A DNA stretch of 64,000 nucleotides from Brachybacterium timonense (GCF_900258505.1 NZ_LT984895.1:542306-606305), one strand, 5' to 3'; counted from the first letter of the stretch, positions 1 to 9,045 are shown. Numbers and translations: made by a program. Notes: generated from the sequence alone by a model not told the origin.

Positions 1-843
1 CTCGATGGCGCTGGCCAGGGCACGATCGGCGTCCTCCCGCATGATCGTCGGATTCTCTGCGGCGTTCGCCCAGGTCTGGGCGCCGACGTACTGGATCAGA
101 TAGGGGTAGCCCTGGGAGATTTCGGCGGCGCGCACCGCCGCATCCGGTTCGATGGTTTTCGACGTCGACGCCACGGTGGCCTGGATCGACGCGGCAGCCG
201 AGCCGATGTCCACCATGCCGATCTCCACTCGGCGTGCACGGCGCAGGAACGTCGTCTTCGGGGAGTCCAGCAGGGTGTGCACGCCCGCCCCCAGACCGGC
301 GCCGACGAAGGCCACGTTCCGCTCGGACCGCACGAGATCCTGGTACGCCTGGGCGAAAGCCGCAAGCGATGCCGGATCCACGGACTGCACCTCGTCGAGC
401 GTGAACAGCAGGCCCGTCTCTGTTCCGAGCAGGTCCGTGAGCCTCTCGAGTGTTGCGGCAGGGGAGAGCGGCTCGGTGTAGCGGTCGACGTGCTCGCCCC
501 GCACGGAGCCGACGGTCGCGAGCGAGCCGCCGGTGAGTCGATAGCCGCGCGCATCCGGGTCCAGTTCCCGCAGGATCTCGACGGCCCGCACACGTGCTTC
601 CTCCAGTAGGGACGCCGCGGAGGTGTGCAGGGAGATGACGTGCCAGTCGTGGTCGCGGGCGATGGACTCCATCTCTGTGAGCAGCACCGTTTTGCCGGTG
701 CCGCGGGCGCCGATCACGAGGCTTGCCCTGGCCTCTGCACCGGGCGCGTAGTCCAAGGCCTGCTCGAAGCCATCGAGGGCATGGTCACGCCCGGCCAGGA
801 ACAGCGGCACGGCGCCGAAGGACGCCCTGAACGGGTTGCGCAC
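1..843 (-). CDS. AAA-family ATP-binding protein (3' end cut off by the window)
   Basis: Predicted P-loop ATPase of the AAA_16/archaeal-ATPase-like type. The frame reads leftward from a GTG at 843 and is still open at base 1, giving 281 codons. Walker A GARGTGKT lies at residues 45-52 and a Walker B-like LLFTLDE at about 145-151. A later SQGYPYLIQ motif near residue 243 resembles the segment that follows the sensor region in this family. No signal peptide or membrane segment is visible, so it is probably cytoplasmic. The start is 5 bp after the glutaminase stop on the same strand, so the two are likely co-transcribed. The substrate or partner is not evident; such ATPases occur in several stress, defence and regulatory settings and nothing here decides between them. 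Confidence 0.75.
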   Translation of the reverse strand, partial: MRNPFRASFGAVPLFLAGRDHALDGFEQALDYAPGAEARASLVIGARGTGKTVLLTEMESIARDHDWHVISLHTSAASLLEEARVRAVEILRELDPDARGYRLTGGSLATVGSVRGEHVDRYTEPLSPAATLERLTDLLGTETGLLFTLDEVQSVDPASLAAFAQAYQDLVRSERNVAFVGAGLGAGVHTLLDSPKTTFLRRARRVEIGMVDIGSAAASIQATVASTSKTIEPDAAVRAAEISQGYPYLIQYVGAQTWANAAENPTIMREDADRALASAIE

Positions 844-848
844 CGGAC

Positions 849-1892
849 TCAGCTCTCCTGCGGCGCGTCGGTGGCGGCGTCAGCCTGGTCGAGAGCCAGG
901 TCTTTCGTCGGCCCCTGCGCCTGCACGCCGTCGCTGTCCAGCAGTCGGGCGGCACGGTCCTCGAGATCTTCCGGCGGGCGGCCCGACAGCATGTGCAGCT
1001 CGAACTCCTCGCTGAGCGTCTCGAAGGCCACCGAGCCGCGCACGGAGTTGCCGTGCCGGTCGAGCTTCGGGGCATAGGTGGCGATGCCGAAGCGGGTGGG
1101 CAGTGCAGCGATGATGCCGCCAGCCACACCGGATTTCGCCGGTAGGCCGACGTCTGTCACCCAGTCGCCGGCGTTGTCGTACATCCCGCAGGTGAGCATC
1201 ACGGACAGCACCTGCCGGGACGCGCCCTGCGAGAACACGCGTCGACCGGTCAGCGGATTCACGCCACCGTGGGCGAGCGTCGCCGCCATCACGGCGAGAT
1301 CGGAAACCGTCACCAGCACGCAGCAGCCGCGGATGTAGCCGTCGACCACCTCGCGTGCATCCTCCTGCATGCTCCCGGCAGCGCGCAGCATATGGGCGAG
1401 TGCGAGGTTGCGGTCAGCGGTCCTGAGCTCCGCGTCGTAGGTCGCCTCGTGCATCGCGAGAGGGCGGCCAGCCGCAGCATCGAGGGTGTCGAGCAGACGC
1501 TCAGTGCGCTCGGACTGCGTCGCGCCCAGCATGGCATGAGTGCGGATCGCCCCGATGTTCACCAGTGGGTTCTTCGGTCGCCGGGTGACGGCGTCGAGGC
1601 TGATCGCGTTGAACTCCTCGCCACTGGGCTCCTCATCCACGGCCTCGCGCACGTAATCGAGGCCGTGGAGATCCAGGGCGGCGCCGTAGGCGAACGCTTT
1701 GGAGATCGACTGGATCGGAAACGCGTGCGCTGTGCCGGCGGCGGTCACCTCACCGTCCAGGTCGCACACGGCGATGCCGAGCTGGTTCGGGCGCGCCCCG
1801 GACAGCCGGGCGAGTGCAGGGATCTCCCCACCCAGATCGAGATCGCGCAGATCCTCGGCGAGGGACAGAAGGTAGCGGTGCAGTGCGGTCAC
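849..1892 (-). CDS. glsA: glutaminase
   Basis: Serine-dependent glutaminase of the beta-lactamase-like fold, hydrolysing L-glutamine to glutamate and ammonia in the cytoplasm. The SxxK motif (SISK, residues 62-65) supplies the expected catalytic Ser and Lys. PKNPLVNIGAI, YDNAGDW and the glycine-rich GLPAKSGVAGG segment match conserved family positions. At 347 residues it is about 40 longer than the usual 300-310; the extra is an acidic, Asp/Ala-rich C-terminal tail that looks disordered. It is followed 5 bp later by the AAA ATPase on the same strand. The family assignment is firm; the role of the tail is unknown. Confidence 0.93.
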   Translation of the reverse strand: MTALHRYLLSLAEDLRDLDLGGEIPALARLSGARPNQLGIAVCDLDGEVTAAGTAHAFPIQSISKAFAYGAALDLHGLDYVREAVDEEPSGEEFNAISLDAVTRRPKNPLVNIGAIRTHAMLGATQSERTERLLDTLDAAAGRPLAMHEATYDAELRTADRNLALAHMLRAAGSMQEDAREVVDGYIRGCCVLVTVSDLAVMAATLAHGGVNPLTGRRVFSQGASRQVLSVMLTCGMYDNAGDWVTDVGLPAKSGVAGGIIAALPTRFGIATYAPKLDRHGNSVRGSVAFETLSEEFELHMLSGRPPEDLEDRAARLLDSDGVQAQGPTKDLALDQADAATDAPQES

Positions 1893-1910
1893 GATGCGAC
1901 CGTACAGGGC

Positions 1911-2363
1911 TCAGAGCTCGGCCTTGTCCTGAAGCTGGCGTTTGATGCGGGTGAGCATGCCGGTCATGCCGCGCAGTCGCAGCGGGCTGACCACGCCCTC
2001 GAGGCCCAGCGCGTGCGGGGCGTCGATCGGCACGCTCATCACCTCGCGCACCGGATGCCCGTCAAGGGACTCGGCGAGGATGCCGGCGAAGCCGCGGGTC
2101 GTCGGCGCCTCCGCCGGGGCGGAGAAGAACAGGCGAGCCGTCGCGTCAGGGCCGGTGCCGTCGACCTCCGTGACGAGGAACAGGGGGCTCTGGCACTCCG
2201 GCACCGGCTCCAGCCGCTCCGGGTGGTCGCCGTAGCGCGCTGGCAGCTCGGGTAGGCCTTCGGAGAACTCCAGCAGCAGTTGCAGTCGATCGCGCGGCTG
2301 CAGTGCGTGGAAATCATCAACGATCTGCTGGAACGAAGCCGGCAGCGGGGTCTGGTCAGTCAT
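1911..2363 (-). CDS. SufE-family sulfur acceptor protein
   Basis: SufE-like protein of 150 residues. Known members accept persulfide sulfur from a cysteine desulfurase and pass it to Fe-S assembly. The likely acceptor Cys57 lies in VPECQSP, followed by the conserved LFLVTEVDG strand; the C-terminal [21 protein letters not shown] matches the family tail. I chose the ATG at 2363 because it overlaps the stop of the upstream rhodanese gene as ATGA. A longer frame to 2435 would translate only rhodanese sequence in the wrong phase. Translational coupling to a sulfurtransferase rather than to sufS suggests it takes sulfur from, or gives it to, the rhodanese. Confidence 0.9.
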   Translation of the reverse strand: MTDQTPLPASFQQIVDDFHALQPRDRLQLLLEFSEGLPELPARYGDHPERLEPVPECQSPLFLVTEVDGTGPDATARLFFSAPAEAPTTRGFAGILAESLDGHPVREVMSVPIDAPHALGLEGVVSPLRLRGMTGMLTRIKRQLQDKAEL

Positions 2364-3271
2364 CGGGTCGCCTTCCCGGGGACCTCGCCGGGAGCGTCGC
2401 CGGTGACGACCGGGACGCGGACGAGGTTGCCCCACTCAGTCCAGGATCCATCATAGTTCCGGACGTTCGTGAAACCGAGCAGGTAGCGCAGCACGAACCA
2501 GGTATGGGAGGAGCGCTCACCGATTCGGCAGTAGGCGATCACGGGCTGTGACGGATCGAAATCGAGCTCCTTGCGGTAGATCGCCTCGAGTTCGGCGCGG
2601 GGCTTGAAACGACCATCCTCCTGCGCGGCGCGCCCCCACGGCACGGAGCGGGCGGTGGGGATGTGACCGCCGCGCAGCGCACCTTCCTGCGGGTAGTCGG
2701 GCATGTGGGTGCGCTCGCCGGTGTACTCCATGGGGGAGCGCACGTCGATCAGCTGACCGCCGAGGAAGTCGAGCACGTCTTCGCGGTAGGCGCGGAGAGG
2801 TGCGTCCTGCCGTTCGACGACGGGATAGCTCTCGGTGGCCGTGCGCTGCGGCGTCTCGCGGGTCATCTCGCGCCCCTCGGCCTCCCAGGCGCTGCGACCG
2901 CCGTCGAGCAGTCGCACGTCGGGGTGCCCGAACAGCTCGAACACCCACAGGGCGTAGGCCGCCCACCAGTTCGACTTGTCGCCGTAGATCACGACCGTGT
3001 CCTCGCGGCGGATGCCGTGCGAGTCCATGAGGCGGGCGAACCCGGCACCGTCGACGTAGTCGCGGGTCACCTGGTCATTGAGGTCAAGGTGCCAGTCGAT
3101 CTTCACGGCACCGGGGATGTGCCCGGTCTCGTACAGCAGCACATCCTCGTCGGATTCGACCACCACGAGCCCGTCACTGTCGAGATGGTCGGCGAGCCAC
3201 TGGGTGGTGACGAGCTTCTCGGGATGGGCGTAGTCCTGCAGGGACGTTGCCGGGTCCAGATCGACGGGCAC
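2360..3271 (-). CDS. two-domain thiosulfate/3-mercaptopyruvate sulfurtransferase (rhodanese)
   Basis: Tandem rhodanese of 303 residues transferring sulfane sulfur to an acceptor in the cytoplasm. The inactive N-terminal rhodanese domain spans about 15-135 and carries [10 protein letters not shown]. The active domain spans about 160-290 and carries the catalytic Cys248 in the loop CRIGERS, the loop sequence typical of actinobacterial CysA/SseA enzymes. The start is a GTG at 3271 with GGAGGT five bases upstream; a frame extending to 3325 lacks a ribosome site and conserved residues. The stop overlaps the SufE start by ATGA, so the two genes form a sulfur-relay operon. Confidence 0.92.
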   Translation of the reverse strand: MPVDLDPATSLQDYAHPEKLVTTQWLADHLDSDGLVVVESDEDVLLYETGHIPGAVKIDWHLDLNDQVTRDYVDGAGFARLMDSHGIRREDTVVIYGDKSNWWAAYALWVFELFGHPDVRLLDGGRSAWEAEGREMTRETPQRTATESYPVVERQDAPLRAYREDVLDFLGGQLIDVRSPMEYTGERTHMPDYPQEGALRGGHIPTARSVPWGRAAQEDGRFKPRAELEAIYRKELDFDPSQPVIAYCRIGERSSHTWFVLRYLLGFTNVRNYDGSWTEWGNLVRVPVVTGDAPGEVPGKATR

Positions 3272-3703
3272 AGAGCACCTCCGGTGCGGGTGGGGTCTCA
3301 AAGGTGAACGACCCCAGTGTGTCACTTGGCGCCGAAGTCTTCACCGTCGGGCCACCGAGCCGTGACGTGTCAGGCCGCACGCTGCGCTGGGCAGTGCTGA
3401 CTGGGCAGTCGACGTCGCGTGGATCCGACGGAAGGGCAACACGTGCCAGAAAAGAGTCGGTGAACAGAGTGGCGCCAAGGATTTGATGTCTGGCCATGTC
3501 TGCTCCCATCGCGCGTGACCTGCGCTCCTTAGCGTGGGAGCGCACTCACTGCTGATGGCGCCGATCGCCGACGGGCGCAGACGGCCACTGGTGGTTGCGG
3601 GATCGTGCTGTGCTGGATCGTTCAGCTCTGGCGAGCATGGCTCCGGTTGCCATCGCAGTGCACCGGGTGCGTGTTGCGCTCGCGATGCTGAAAGGACGCC
3701 GAC
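3272..3703. other. 432-bp intergenic region without a supported gene
   Basis: This gap separates the divergent rhodanese and phosphatase genes. Short frames exist on both strands but none has a ribosome site combined with a recognisable protein. It presumably carries promoters for both directions. No convincing -35/-10 pair, operator or terminator was identified. Confidence 0.5.
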
Positions 3704-5146
3704 ATGACCACTGACCCCAACGCAGGCCCGACCATCGACTCGACCGCAGTTCCCGCTGTGAACCGCACTCATACCCCCACCGTCGGCTCATCCGTTGCTC
3801 CGGCTGCTGACCCGACCGTCGGCTCAGCCACGCCCGCGGCCCGCACCGAGCCCCACCGCCTCGTCGTGATCTCCGTCGACGCCATGAGCGACGTCGATGT
3901 GCCCTTCGCCCGCACGCTGCCGAACTTCGCGCGCATCTTCGAGGGCGCCTGGGCGCGGGCCACGGCCATTTACCCGAGTGTCACCTACCCCAACCACACC
4001 GCGCAGGTCACCGGTCGCACCGCCGCCGGGCACGGCATCTACGCCAATGAGCTCGTGCAGCCCGGCGTTCGCCGCCCCGACTGGTTCTGGGACGCCCGCG
4101 CGATCGCCTGCCCCACCATCTTCGACCTTGCGAAGGCGGCGGGTCTGCGCACCGCCACCGTGAACTGGCCCGTCACAGGATGGGCTCCGAGCACTGACTT
4201 TTCGGTGCCGGAGATCGTGGACCGGCGCGGGCTCGAGGAGACCCGAGCCCTCGTGCGTGAGGCCGCCTCGGAGTCGGCCCGGGAGTACGTGGACCGTCAC
4301 AGCGAGCTGATCGAATGGACGAAGAAGCCGCACTTCGGCCGGTTCGCCACGTCAGTCGCAGTGGACGTGATCCGTGAGCAGCAGCCGCATGCCCTGTTCA
4401 TCCACCTGGTCGATGTGGATTCTGAACGCCATGCGACCGGTCGTTTCACGCCGGAGGTGAAGGCAGCCCTCGAGCGCGTTGACGGCTGGATCGGCGAGAT
4501 CCTCGCGGCCATCGAGGACGCCGGTCTCGCATCGAGCACCAACGTCGCGATCGTCTCCGACCACGGTCATGTCGAGGTGGGTCGCTGCTGGCGACCGAAC
4601 ACGCTGCTGGTCGACGAGGGGCTGGTGCGCGTGGACGCCGACGGCGAGGTCGAAAGCTGGGATGCCTGGGTCCACGCCTGCGGGCTCACCGGTCAGCTCC
4701 ATCTTCATCCGGAAGCGTCTGACGATGTACGTGCTCGGGTGCTGGAGCTGGTGCAGGGCTGGGTGGCGGATCCGGAGGTGCCGCTCGAAGCGTTCCACCC
4801 GTCGGCGGATATGCGGGAGCGTTACGGGTACGACGGGCCCTTCCTGGGCGTGCTCGAGGGCACAAGCGGAACGAACTTCCAGAACATGTGGGACGGCCGC
4901 AGCCTGTACACGCGGTTCGACGAGGACTACTCCTTCCTGCTCAGCCAGCATGGGCACCTTCCCGAGCAGGACATCCAGGCGGTGTTCGCGCTACAGGGCC
5001 CCGACGCGGCGCAGGGTGCGCGCATCCCGCGCTGCACCGTACCGGATGAGGCCGTGACCTTCGCTCATCTCCTGGGCCTCGAGATCCCGGAGGCGGATGG
5101 CGCGGTCGTGCGGGAGATGCTCACCGGGGATGCTGCGCGGGGTTGA
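3704..5146 (+). CDS. alkaline-phosphatase-superfamily phosphodiesterase / nucleotide pyrophosphatase-like
   Basis: Metal-dependent phosphodiesterase of the type I phosphodiesterase/nucleotide pyrophosphatase family (480 residues). VVISVDAMSD gives the first metal Asp (residue 59), PSVTYPNHT the nucleophilic Thr94, VDVDSERH and SDHGH further metal ligands, and SQHGHLP a C-terminal His. There is no C/S-x-P-x-R sulfatase motif. About 50 Thr/Pro/Ala-rich residues precede the domain; no clear signal peptide is seen, so it is probably cytoplasmic. The ATG at 3704 has AAAGGA upstream. Its 3' end overlaps the convergent rlmC remnant by 26 bp. The natural substrate is not predictable from the sequence. 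Confidence 0.88.
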   Translation: MTTDPNAGPTIDSTAVPAVNRTHTPTVGSSVAPAADPTVGSATPAARTEPHRLVVISVDAMSDVDVPFARTLPNFARIFEGAWARATAIYPSVTYPNHTAQVTGRTAAGHGIYANELVQPGVRRPDWFWDARAIACPTIFDLAKAAGLRTATVNWPVTGWAPSTDFSVPEIVDRRGLEETRALVREAASESAREYVDRHSELIEWTKKPHFGRFATSVAVDVIREQQPHALFIHLVDVDSERHATGRFTPEVKAALERVDGWIGEILAAIEDAGLASSTNVAIVSDHGHVEVGRCWRPNTLLVDEGLVRVDADGEVESWDAWVHACGLTGQLHLHPEASDDVRARVLELVQGWVADPEVPLEAFHPSADMRERYGYDGPFLGVLEGTSGTNFQNMWDGRSLYTRFDEDYSFLLSQHGHLPEQDIQAVFALQGPDAAQGARIPRCTVPDEAVTFAHLLGLEIPEADGAVVREMLTGDAARG

Positions 5147-6149
5147 CGCTGCGCGGAGCTAACGCTGCGCTCCGCTCGAGCCGCACCAGAACCTCGGCGT
5201 GCTCGGTGTGCGGGAACATGTCGACGTACCGTGCGGCGGTGATCTGCAGTGACGGCATGGCCTCCAGGTCGCGGGCAAGGGTCTCCGGTTGGCAGGAGGA
5301 ATAGACCAGGCGCGCAACGCCGCTCGCCTCGATCCAAGCGGCGAGGTCGCGCCCGAGGCCACGACGTGGAGGGTTCACCACGAGCACATCTGGCGGGCCG
5401 TCGGTCTGCGCGGTGCGCTGGGCCCAGGTGGTCGCGTCGGCGCTCAGGAAACGGAGGCGTTCGCCGAGCCCGGCGTCCTGCGCCGAGCGGCGTGCCCCCT
5501 CGACCGCATCGGCACGGGTCTCGACGCCGGTGATGAGCGGCAGCGGGTGCTGCGGGCCGCGGCCGACGGGGACGCCTGCGCGGGCGTCGCGTGCGCGCAG
5601 GCCCCGTGAGTGGACGCCGCGGGCAGGTTCGTTCGTGCAGGCCAGGGCCGCGTGCAAGGCGAAACCACCCAGCCCGCAGTACAGGTCCCAGACGGTGTGG
5701 GGTGCCCAGGCGGCAATCCACCGACCCGCTTGACGGTACAGCTCCCCGGCCACGGCAGTGTTGGTCTGGACGAAGGAACGCGGCCCGGCGTGCAGGGTCG
5801 CGTCGCCGGTGGTGATCGGCAGCGTGCGCTCGCCGGCGAGGTGGATGTCGGTGGGGCCGGTGATCGCGGTGGTGTGGTCGGGATGGATGTTCGCCCACAC
5901 GGAGGTGACCAGTGGAGCGGGTCCGAGCAGTCGGGGCATATGTTCGCGGATGCGCTCGAGGGCCCGCTCGCTGCGCAGGACGAGCTGGACCATCGTGCTG
6001 CCATCCGGAGCGGCGGTGACGATGACGTAGCGGATCTCGCCGCGCCGGCGTGCGACGTCGTACGGCGGCACCTGGGCGCGACGGATCAGGTCGCGCACCT
6101 GCTGCAACACCGTGAGGACGGGCGGTGGGTACAGCGGGCAGTCGGCTAG
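5121..6149 (-). pseudogene. rlmC: rlmC, C-terminal part of a gene split by an IS element
   Basis: C-terminal three quarters of a TrmA-family 23S rRNA m5U methyltransferase (RlmC/RumB type). From the junction the frame opens with DCPLYPP, which matches the RlmC segment just after the Fe-S/TRAM-like N-terminal part. It continues with the SAM motif DLYCGLGGFA, then VNPPRRG, and the catalytic Cys in YSSCQPET. The first third, including the cluster cysteines, lies 2.9 kb away at 9060-9315. Joining the halves through one CTAG gives 1,281 nt, exactly 427 codons including the stop. A GTG at 6110 could in principle restart translation of 329 residues, but without the N-terminal part this should not be active. 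Convergent overlap of 26 bp with the phosphatase gene. Confidence 0.92.
6146..6149. repeat. left copy of CTAG target-site duplication
   Basis: CTAG abuts the left inverted repeat; the same four bases abut the right inverted repeat at 9060-9063. Collapsing the two copies restores the rlmC reading frame (codons GAC CTA GCC GAC), which identifies them as the target duplication. The site fits the CTAR/CTAG preference known for IS5-family elements. Confidence 0.9.
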
Positions 6150-6163
6150 GGCGTGTTGCTAAA
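6150..6163 (+). repeat. left terminal inverted repeat (IRL)
   Basis: GGCGTGTTGCTAAA; pairs with 9046-9059 with one mismatch at the second base. Confidence 0.9.
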
Positions 6164-6197
6164 CACCTCTGGCTGGGGTGCGGGTGAGCCTTGGAGG

Positions 6198-6587
6198 ATG
6201 TCGCGTGATGTGATCTCGGATCAGGTGTGGGCTGTGATCGGCCCGTTGTTTCCGTCGGTGAGGGCTACGGGGCGCCCACCGGTGGACCGGCGCACTGTGG
6301 TGGAGGCCGTGGCGTGGCGGTATCGCACCGGGGCGCCGTGGCGGGATTTGCCGTCGCGGTTCGGGAACTGGAACACCATTTATAGGAACTTTCGCCGGTG
6401 GGCGACGGCCGAGGTGTGGGCGCGGGTGTTGGAGAAGGTCCAGTCGCTGGCGTACCAGCGGGGAGACCTGGACTGGGTGACCTCGATCGACTCCACGGTG
6501 GTGCGCGTGCACCAGCATGGGGCGACCTTGCCCAGGGACACAGGGGGCCGGATCGAACTACAAGAAGTTCGGGCCGGAGACGCCTGA
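6198..6587 (+). CDS. IS5-family transposase, N-terminal frame (orfA)
   Basis: N-terminal portion of an IS427-like IS5-family DDE transposase. The DUF4096-type DNA-binding segment is visible (VIGPLFP, GRPPVDRRTVVEAVAWRYRTG, PWRDLP.RFGNW) followed by the first catalytic Asp in SIDSTVV. I prefer the ATG at 6198 (MSRDVISD); the frame also opens at a GTG within the inverted repeat at 6153. The second Asp and the Glu are in the overlapping downstream frame, so this product alone cannot be an active transposase. The frame change occurs near a run of five G at 6543-6547. Confidence 0.88.
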   Translation: MSRDVISDQVWAVIGPLFPSVRATGRPPVDRRTVVEAVAWRYRTGAPWRDLPSRFGNWNTIYRNFRRWATAEVWARVLEKVQSLAYQRGDLDWVTSIDSTVVRVHQHGATLPRDTGGRIELQEVRAGDA

Positions 6588-7095
6588 CCACGCCATCGGT
6601 CGCTCTCGGGGCGGGCTGACCACAAGGACGCATCTGGTCTGTGACGGGCGCGGCCGGGCGCTGGCGTTCATCCTCACCCCGGGGCAGGCGGCCGATACGA
6701 GCATGTTGGTCCCTACGCTGGGCCAGATCCGCGTGCCCGGTGCGGTCGGCAGACCGCGGACCCGTCCGGACCGGGTGCTGGCCGACAAGGGCTACCCCTC
6801 GAAAGCGAACCGGGCCTGGTTGCGCGCGCACGGCATCGCCGCGACGATCCCCGAACGCGACGATCAGATCGCCCACCGTCGGAACAGGCCGGGCCGACCG
6901 ATCGATTTCGGGGAGCAGCAACGGGCCCGTTATCGCGGCCGGAACGTCGTGGAGCGATGCTTCAACCGGCTCAAGCAGTGGCGCGGGATCGCGCTGCGAT
7001 CAGACAAGACCGCCGGCAGCTACCACGCCGGTCTGTGCCTGGCCGCCGCCCTCCACTGGCTCGCCACCGGTCAGCGTAGCGCGGCTCAGACGTAA
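6517..7095 (+). CDS. IS5-family transposase, C-terminal frame (orfB)
   Basis: C-terminal half of the same transposase. The family sequence resumes at GSNYKKFG and DHAIGRSRGGLTT, then shows the second catalytic Asp in VLADKGYPS and the Glu in RNVVERCFNRLKQW with the DKTAGSYHAG tail. The shift from the upstream frame is +1 (equivalently -2) and lies at or near GGGGG at 6543-6547; deleting one G would make one continuous frame. This may be programmed slippage or a recent inactivating indel. The last 10 bases overlap merR on the other strand. Confidence 0.87.
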   Translation: MGRPCPGTQGAGSNYKKFGPETPDHAIGRSRGGLTTRTHLVCDGRGRALAFILTPGQAADTSMLVPTLGQIRVPGAVGRPRTRPDRVLADKGYPSKANRAWLRAHGIAATIPERDDQIAHRRNRPGRPIDFGEQQRARYRGRNVVERCFNRLKQWRGIALRSDKTAGSYHAGLCLAAALHWLATGQRSAAQT

Positions 7096-7475
7096 CGGCA
7101 GACCTGGTCGGGGCCGCAGGTGTCGGGGTGGAGGGTGGTGGCCTCGTCGCGGAGAGCGGTGAGGGTGTCGCGCAGTGCGCTCAGGCTGCGCAACTGGTCC
7201 TCGATGTCCGCCAGGCGTTGGTCGAGCAGGTCGCGGACGTGGTCGCAGGGCGCCTGCCCGCCGTCGCGGATCTCCAGCACCTGCTGGATCTGGGCCAGCG
7301 TGAGCCCGGCGGCCTGGCCGCGGCGGATGAAGTCCAGCCGGTCGAGCACGGTCGGGTCGTAGTCCCGGTACCCCGCGGCCGTGCGGTCCGGGGCGGGCAG
7401 CAAACCCTGCCCCTCATAGAACCGCAGCGTCTTGGTGCTGGTGCCCGCGGCGGAGGCGAGTTCACCGATCCTCAT
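7086..7475 (-). CDS. merR: MerR-family metal-responsive regulator
   Basis: 129-residue MerR-family regulator. The winged-helix domain covers residues 1-70 (MRIGELASAAGTSTKTLRFY, GYRDYD, FIRRGQAAGLTL), followed by a dimerisation helix with Cys77 and a C-terminal metal loop with Cys120 and Cys126. The three-cysteine layout resembles the Hg(II) ligands of classical MerR (82, 117, 126). Divergent placement 92 bp from merA, with a MerR-type promoter between, supports mercury as the signal. Related zinc, copper or cadmium regulators share this layout, so the mer assignment rests partly on the neighbour. It is a passenger inside the IS element. Confidence 0.85.
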   Translation of the reverse strand: MRIGELASAAGTSTKTLRFYEGQGLLPAPDRTAAGYRDYDPTVLDRLDFIRRGQAAGLTLAQIQQVLEIRDGGQAPCDHVRDLLDQRLADIEDQLRSLSALRDTLTALRDEATTLHPDTCGPDQVCRYV

Positions 7476-7511
7476 GACAGCCCTCTTCTCGGGGTCTCCG
7501 GCGGGGTGGGC

Positions 7512-7543
7512 TTGACCTTGCCCTGCACTGGAAGGTCCATTCT
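7512..7543 (+). promoter_or_regulatory. MerR-type operator-promoter for merA
   Basis: TTGACC (-35) at 7512-7517 and CATTCT (-10) at 7538-7543 are separated by 20 bp, the over-long spacer characteristic of MerR-activated promoters. The spacer region holds the dyad GACCTT-N12-AAGGTC (7514-7537), a perfect inverted repeat. This fits promoter remodelling by the divergently encoded MerR. Confidence 0.8.
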
Positions 7544-7567
7544 GGCCTCAGTGGAGTATTTCGCCAA

Positions 7568-9016
7568 GTGATGGGGGTATCTCAAGTGGACCAAAAGGTT
7601 GACCTGGCGGTGATCGGCTCCGGGGGTGCGGCGTTCTCCGCCGCGATCCGGGCCCGGAACCTGGGCAAGTCGGTGGTGATGATCGAACGGAGCACGGTCG
7701 GCGGCACCTGCGTGAACATCGGTTGCGTGCCGTCCAAGGCGCTGCTCGCCGCCGCCGAGGCCCGGCACGTCGCCGCCGACGCCCCCGGCCGGTTCCCCGG
7801 CATCGCCACCGCGGCCGGCCCGGCGGACATGCCGGCCCTGATCCATGCCAAGCAATCCCTGGTGGAGAACCTGCAGGCGGCGAAGTACGTCGATCTCGCC
7901 GCCTCCTACGACTGGCCGATCCGGCAGGGGGTGGCCTCCTTCGGAGGCTCCCCAGAGGCGCCGGTGTTGCGGGTCACCGGCCCGGACGGGAGTACCGAGG
8001 TGCTCGAGGCTGCCCACTATCTGGTCGCCACTGGCGCACGCCCCTGGGTCCCGGACCTGCCGGGACTGGAGCATGTGGACTACCTGACCTCGACCACCGC
8101 GATGGAACTCACCGAGGTGCCCGAGTCCCTGCTGGTCCTCGGCGGTGGGTACGTCGCCCTGGAGCTGGCCCAGCTCTTCGCCCGGCTCGGCTCGACGGTG
8201 ACCATGCTGGTCCGCTCCCGGCTGGCCTCCGCCGAGGAGCCCGAGGTCAACCAGGTCTTGGCATCGGTGTTCGCCGACGAGGGCATCACGGTGCTGCGCC
8301 ACGCCCAGCTCGAAACGATCGCCCAGGACGAGACGACCGGTGAGGTAACCGCCACCGCGACGGTCGAAGGCCAGGCCAGCCAGTTCCGCGCCCAGCGGGT
8401 GTTGGTGGCGCTGGGCCGCCGTCCGGTCACCGACGACCTGAACCTGGACACCGTCCAGGTCCCGACCGGCGTGGGCGGGGAGGTCGTCGTCGACGACGCG
8501 CTGGCCACCACCAATCCGCGCATCTGGGCCGCCGGGGACGTCACCGGGCACCCGGAGTTCGTCTACGTCGCAGCCCACCACGGGGCGATGGTCGTTGACA
8601 ACGCCTTCACCGGGGCCGGACGCACGGTCAACTACGGCCACCTGCCCCGGGTGACGTTCACCAGTCCCGCTATCGGCGCGGTCGGGATGACCGAGACACA
8701 GGCCCTGGCGGCCGGCTACCGGTGCAACTGCCGCGTGCTGCCGCTGGACAACGTGCCCCGCGCACTGGTCAACCGGGACACCCGCGGATTCATCAAGGTC
8801 GTCATCGACGACGACACCGGCCGCATCCTCGGCCTCACCGCCCTCGCAAAGGACGCCGGTGAACTCGCCGCCGCCGGCGTCTTCCTCCTCGAGGGACACC
8901 AGACCTACCAAGACGTCGCCGCCATGTGGGCGCCCTACCTGACCATGGCCGAAGGCATCAAGCTCGCCTGCCAGTCCTTCACCACCGACCCCTCCCAGCT
9001 GTCCTGCTGCGCTTGA
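7568..9016 (+). CDS. merA: mercury(II) reductase
   Basis: Flavoprotein disulfide reductase reducing Hg(II) to volatile Hg(0) with NADPH in the cytoplasm. FAD motif GSGGAA near residue 17, redox pair GTCVNIGC (Cys48, Cys53), NAD(P) motif GGGYVALELAQ, and the second FAD motif AAGDVTGHPEF are present. The C terminus LSCCA carries the vicinal cysteine pair that separates MerA from other family members. The protein has no N-terminal NmerA (HMA) domain. Starts are a GTG at 7568 immediately followed by an ATG at 7571. It ends 30 bp inside the right inverted repeat. No merT/merP transporter or merB is present in the element. Confidence 0.95.
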   Translation: MMGVSQVDQKVDLAVIGSGGAAFSAAIRARNLGKSVVMIERSTVGGTCVNIGCVPSKALLAAAEARHVAADAPGRFPGIATAAGPADMPALIHAKQSLVENLQAAKYVDLAASYDWPIRQGVASFGGSPEAPVLRVTGPDGSTEVLEAAHYLVATGARPWVPDLPGLEHVDYLTSTTAMELTEVPESLLVLGGGYVALELAQLFARLGSTVTMLVRSRLASAEEPEVNQVLASVFADEGITVLRHAQLETIAQDETTGEVTATATVEGQASQFRAQRVLVALGRRPVTDDLNLDTVQVPTGVGGEVVVDDALATTNPRIWAAGDVTGHPEFVYVAAHHGAMVVDNAFTGAGRTVNYGHLPRVTFTSPAIGAVGMTETQALAAGYRCNCRVLPLDNVPRALVNRDTRGFIKVVIDDDTGRILGLTALAKDAGELAAAGVFLLEGHQTYQDVAAMWAPYLTMAEGIKLACQSFTTDPSQLSCCA

Positions 9017-9045
9017 AACGGCCACGCAATAGTCGCGCGGCCACC

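Noticed and set aside
3272-3703. Small genes in the gap after the rhodanese
   Set aside because: Candidate frames lack ribosome sites and recognisable protein features and overlap one another on both strands.
3704-5146. Sulfatase that could be the FGE substrate
   Set aside because: Belongs to the same superfamily but has Thr in the nucleophile position and no C/S-x-P-x-R motif.
7096-7130. IS right end directly after the transposase
   Set aside because: No copy of the GTGTTGCTAAA end was found here; the only match is at 9046-9059 next to the CTAG duplication.
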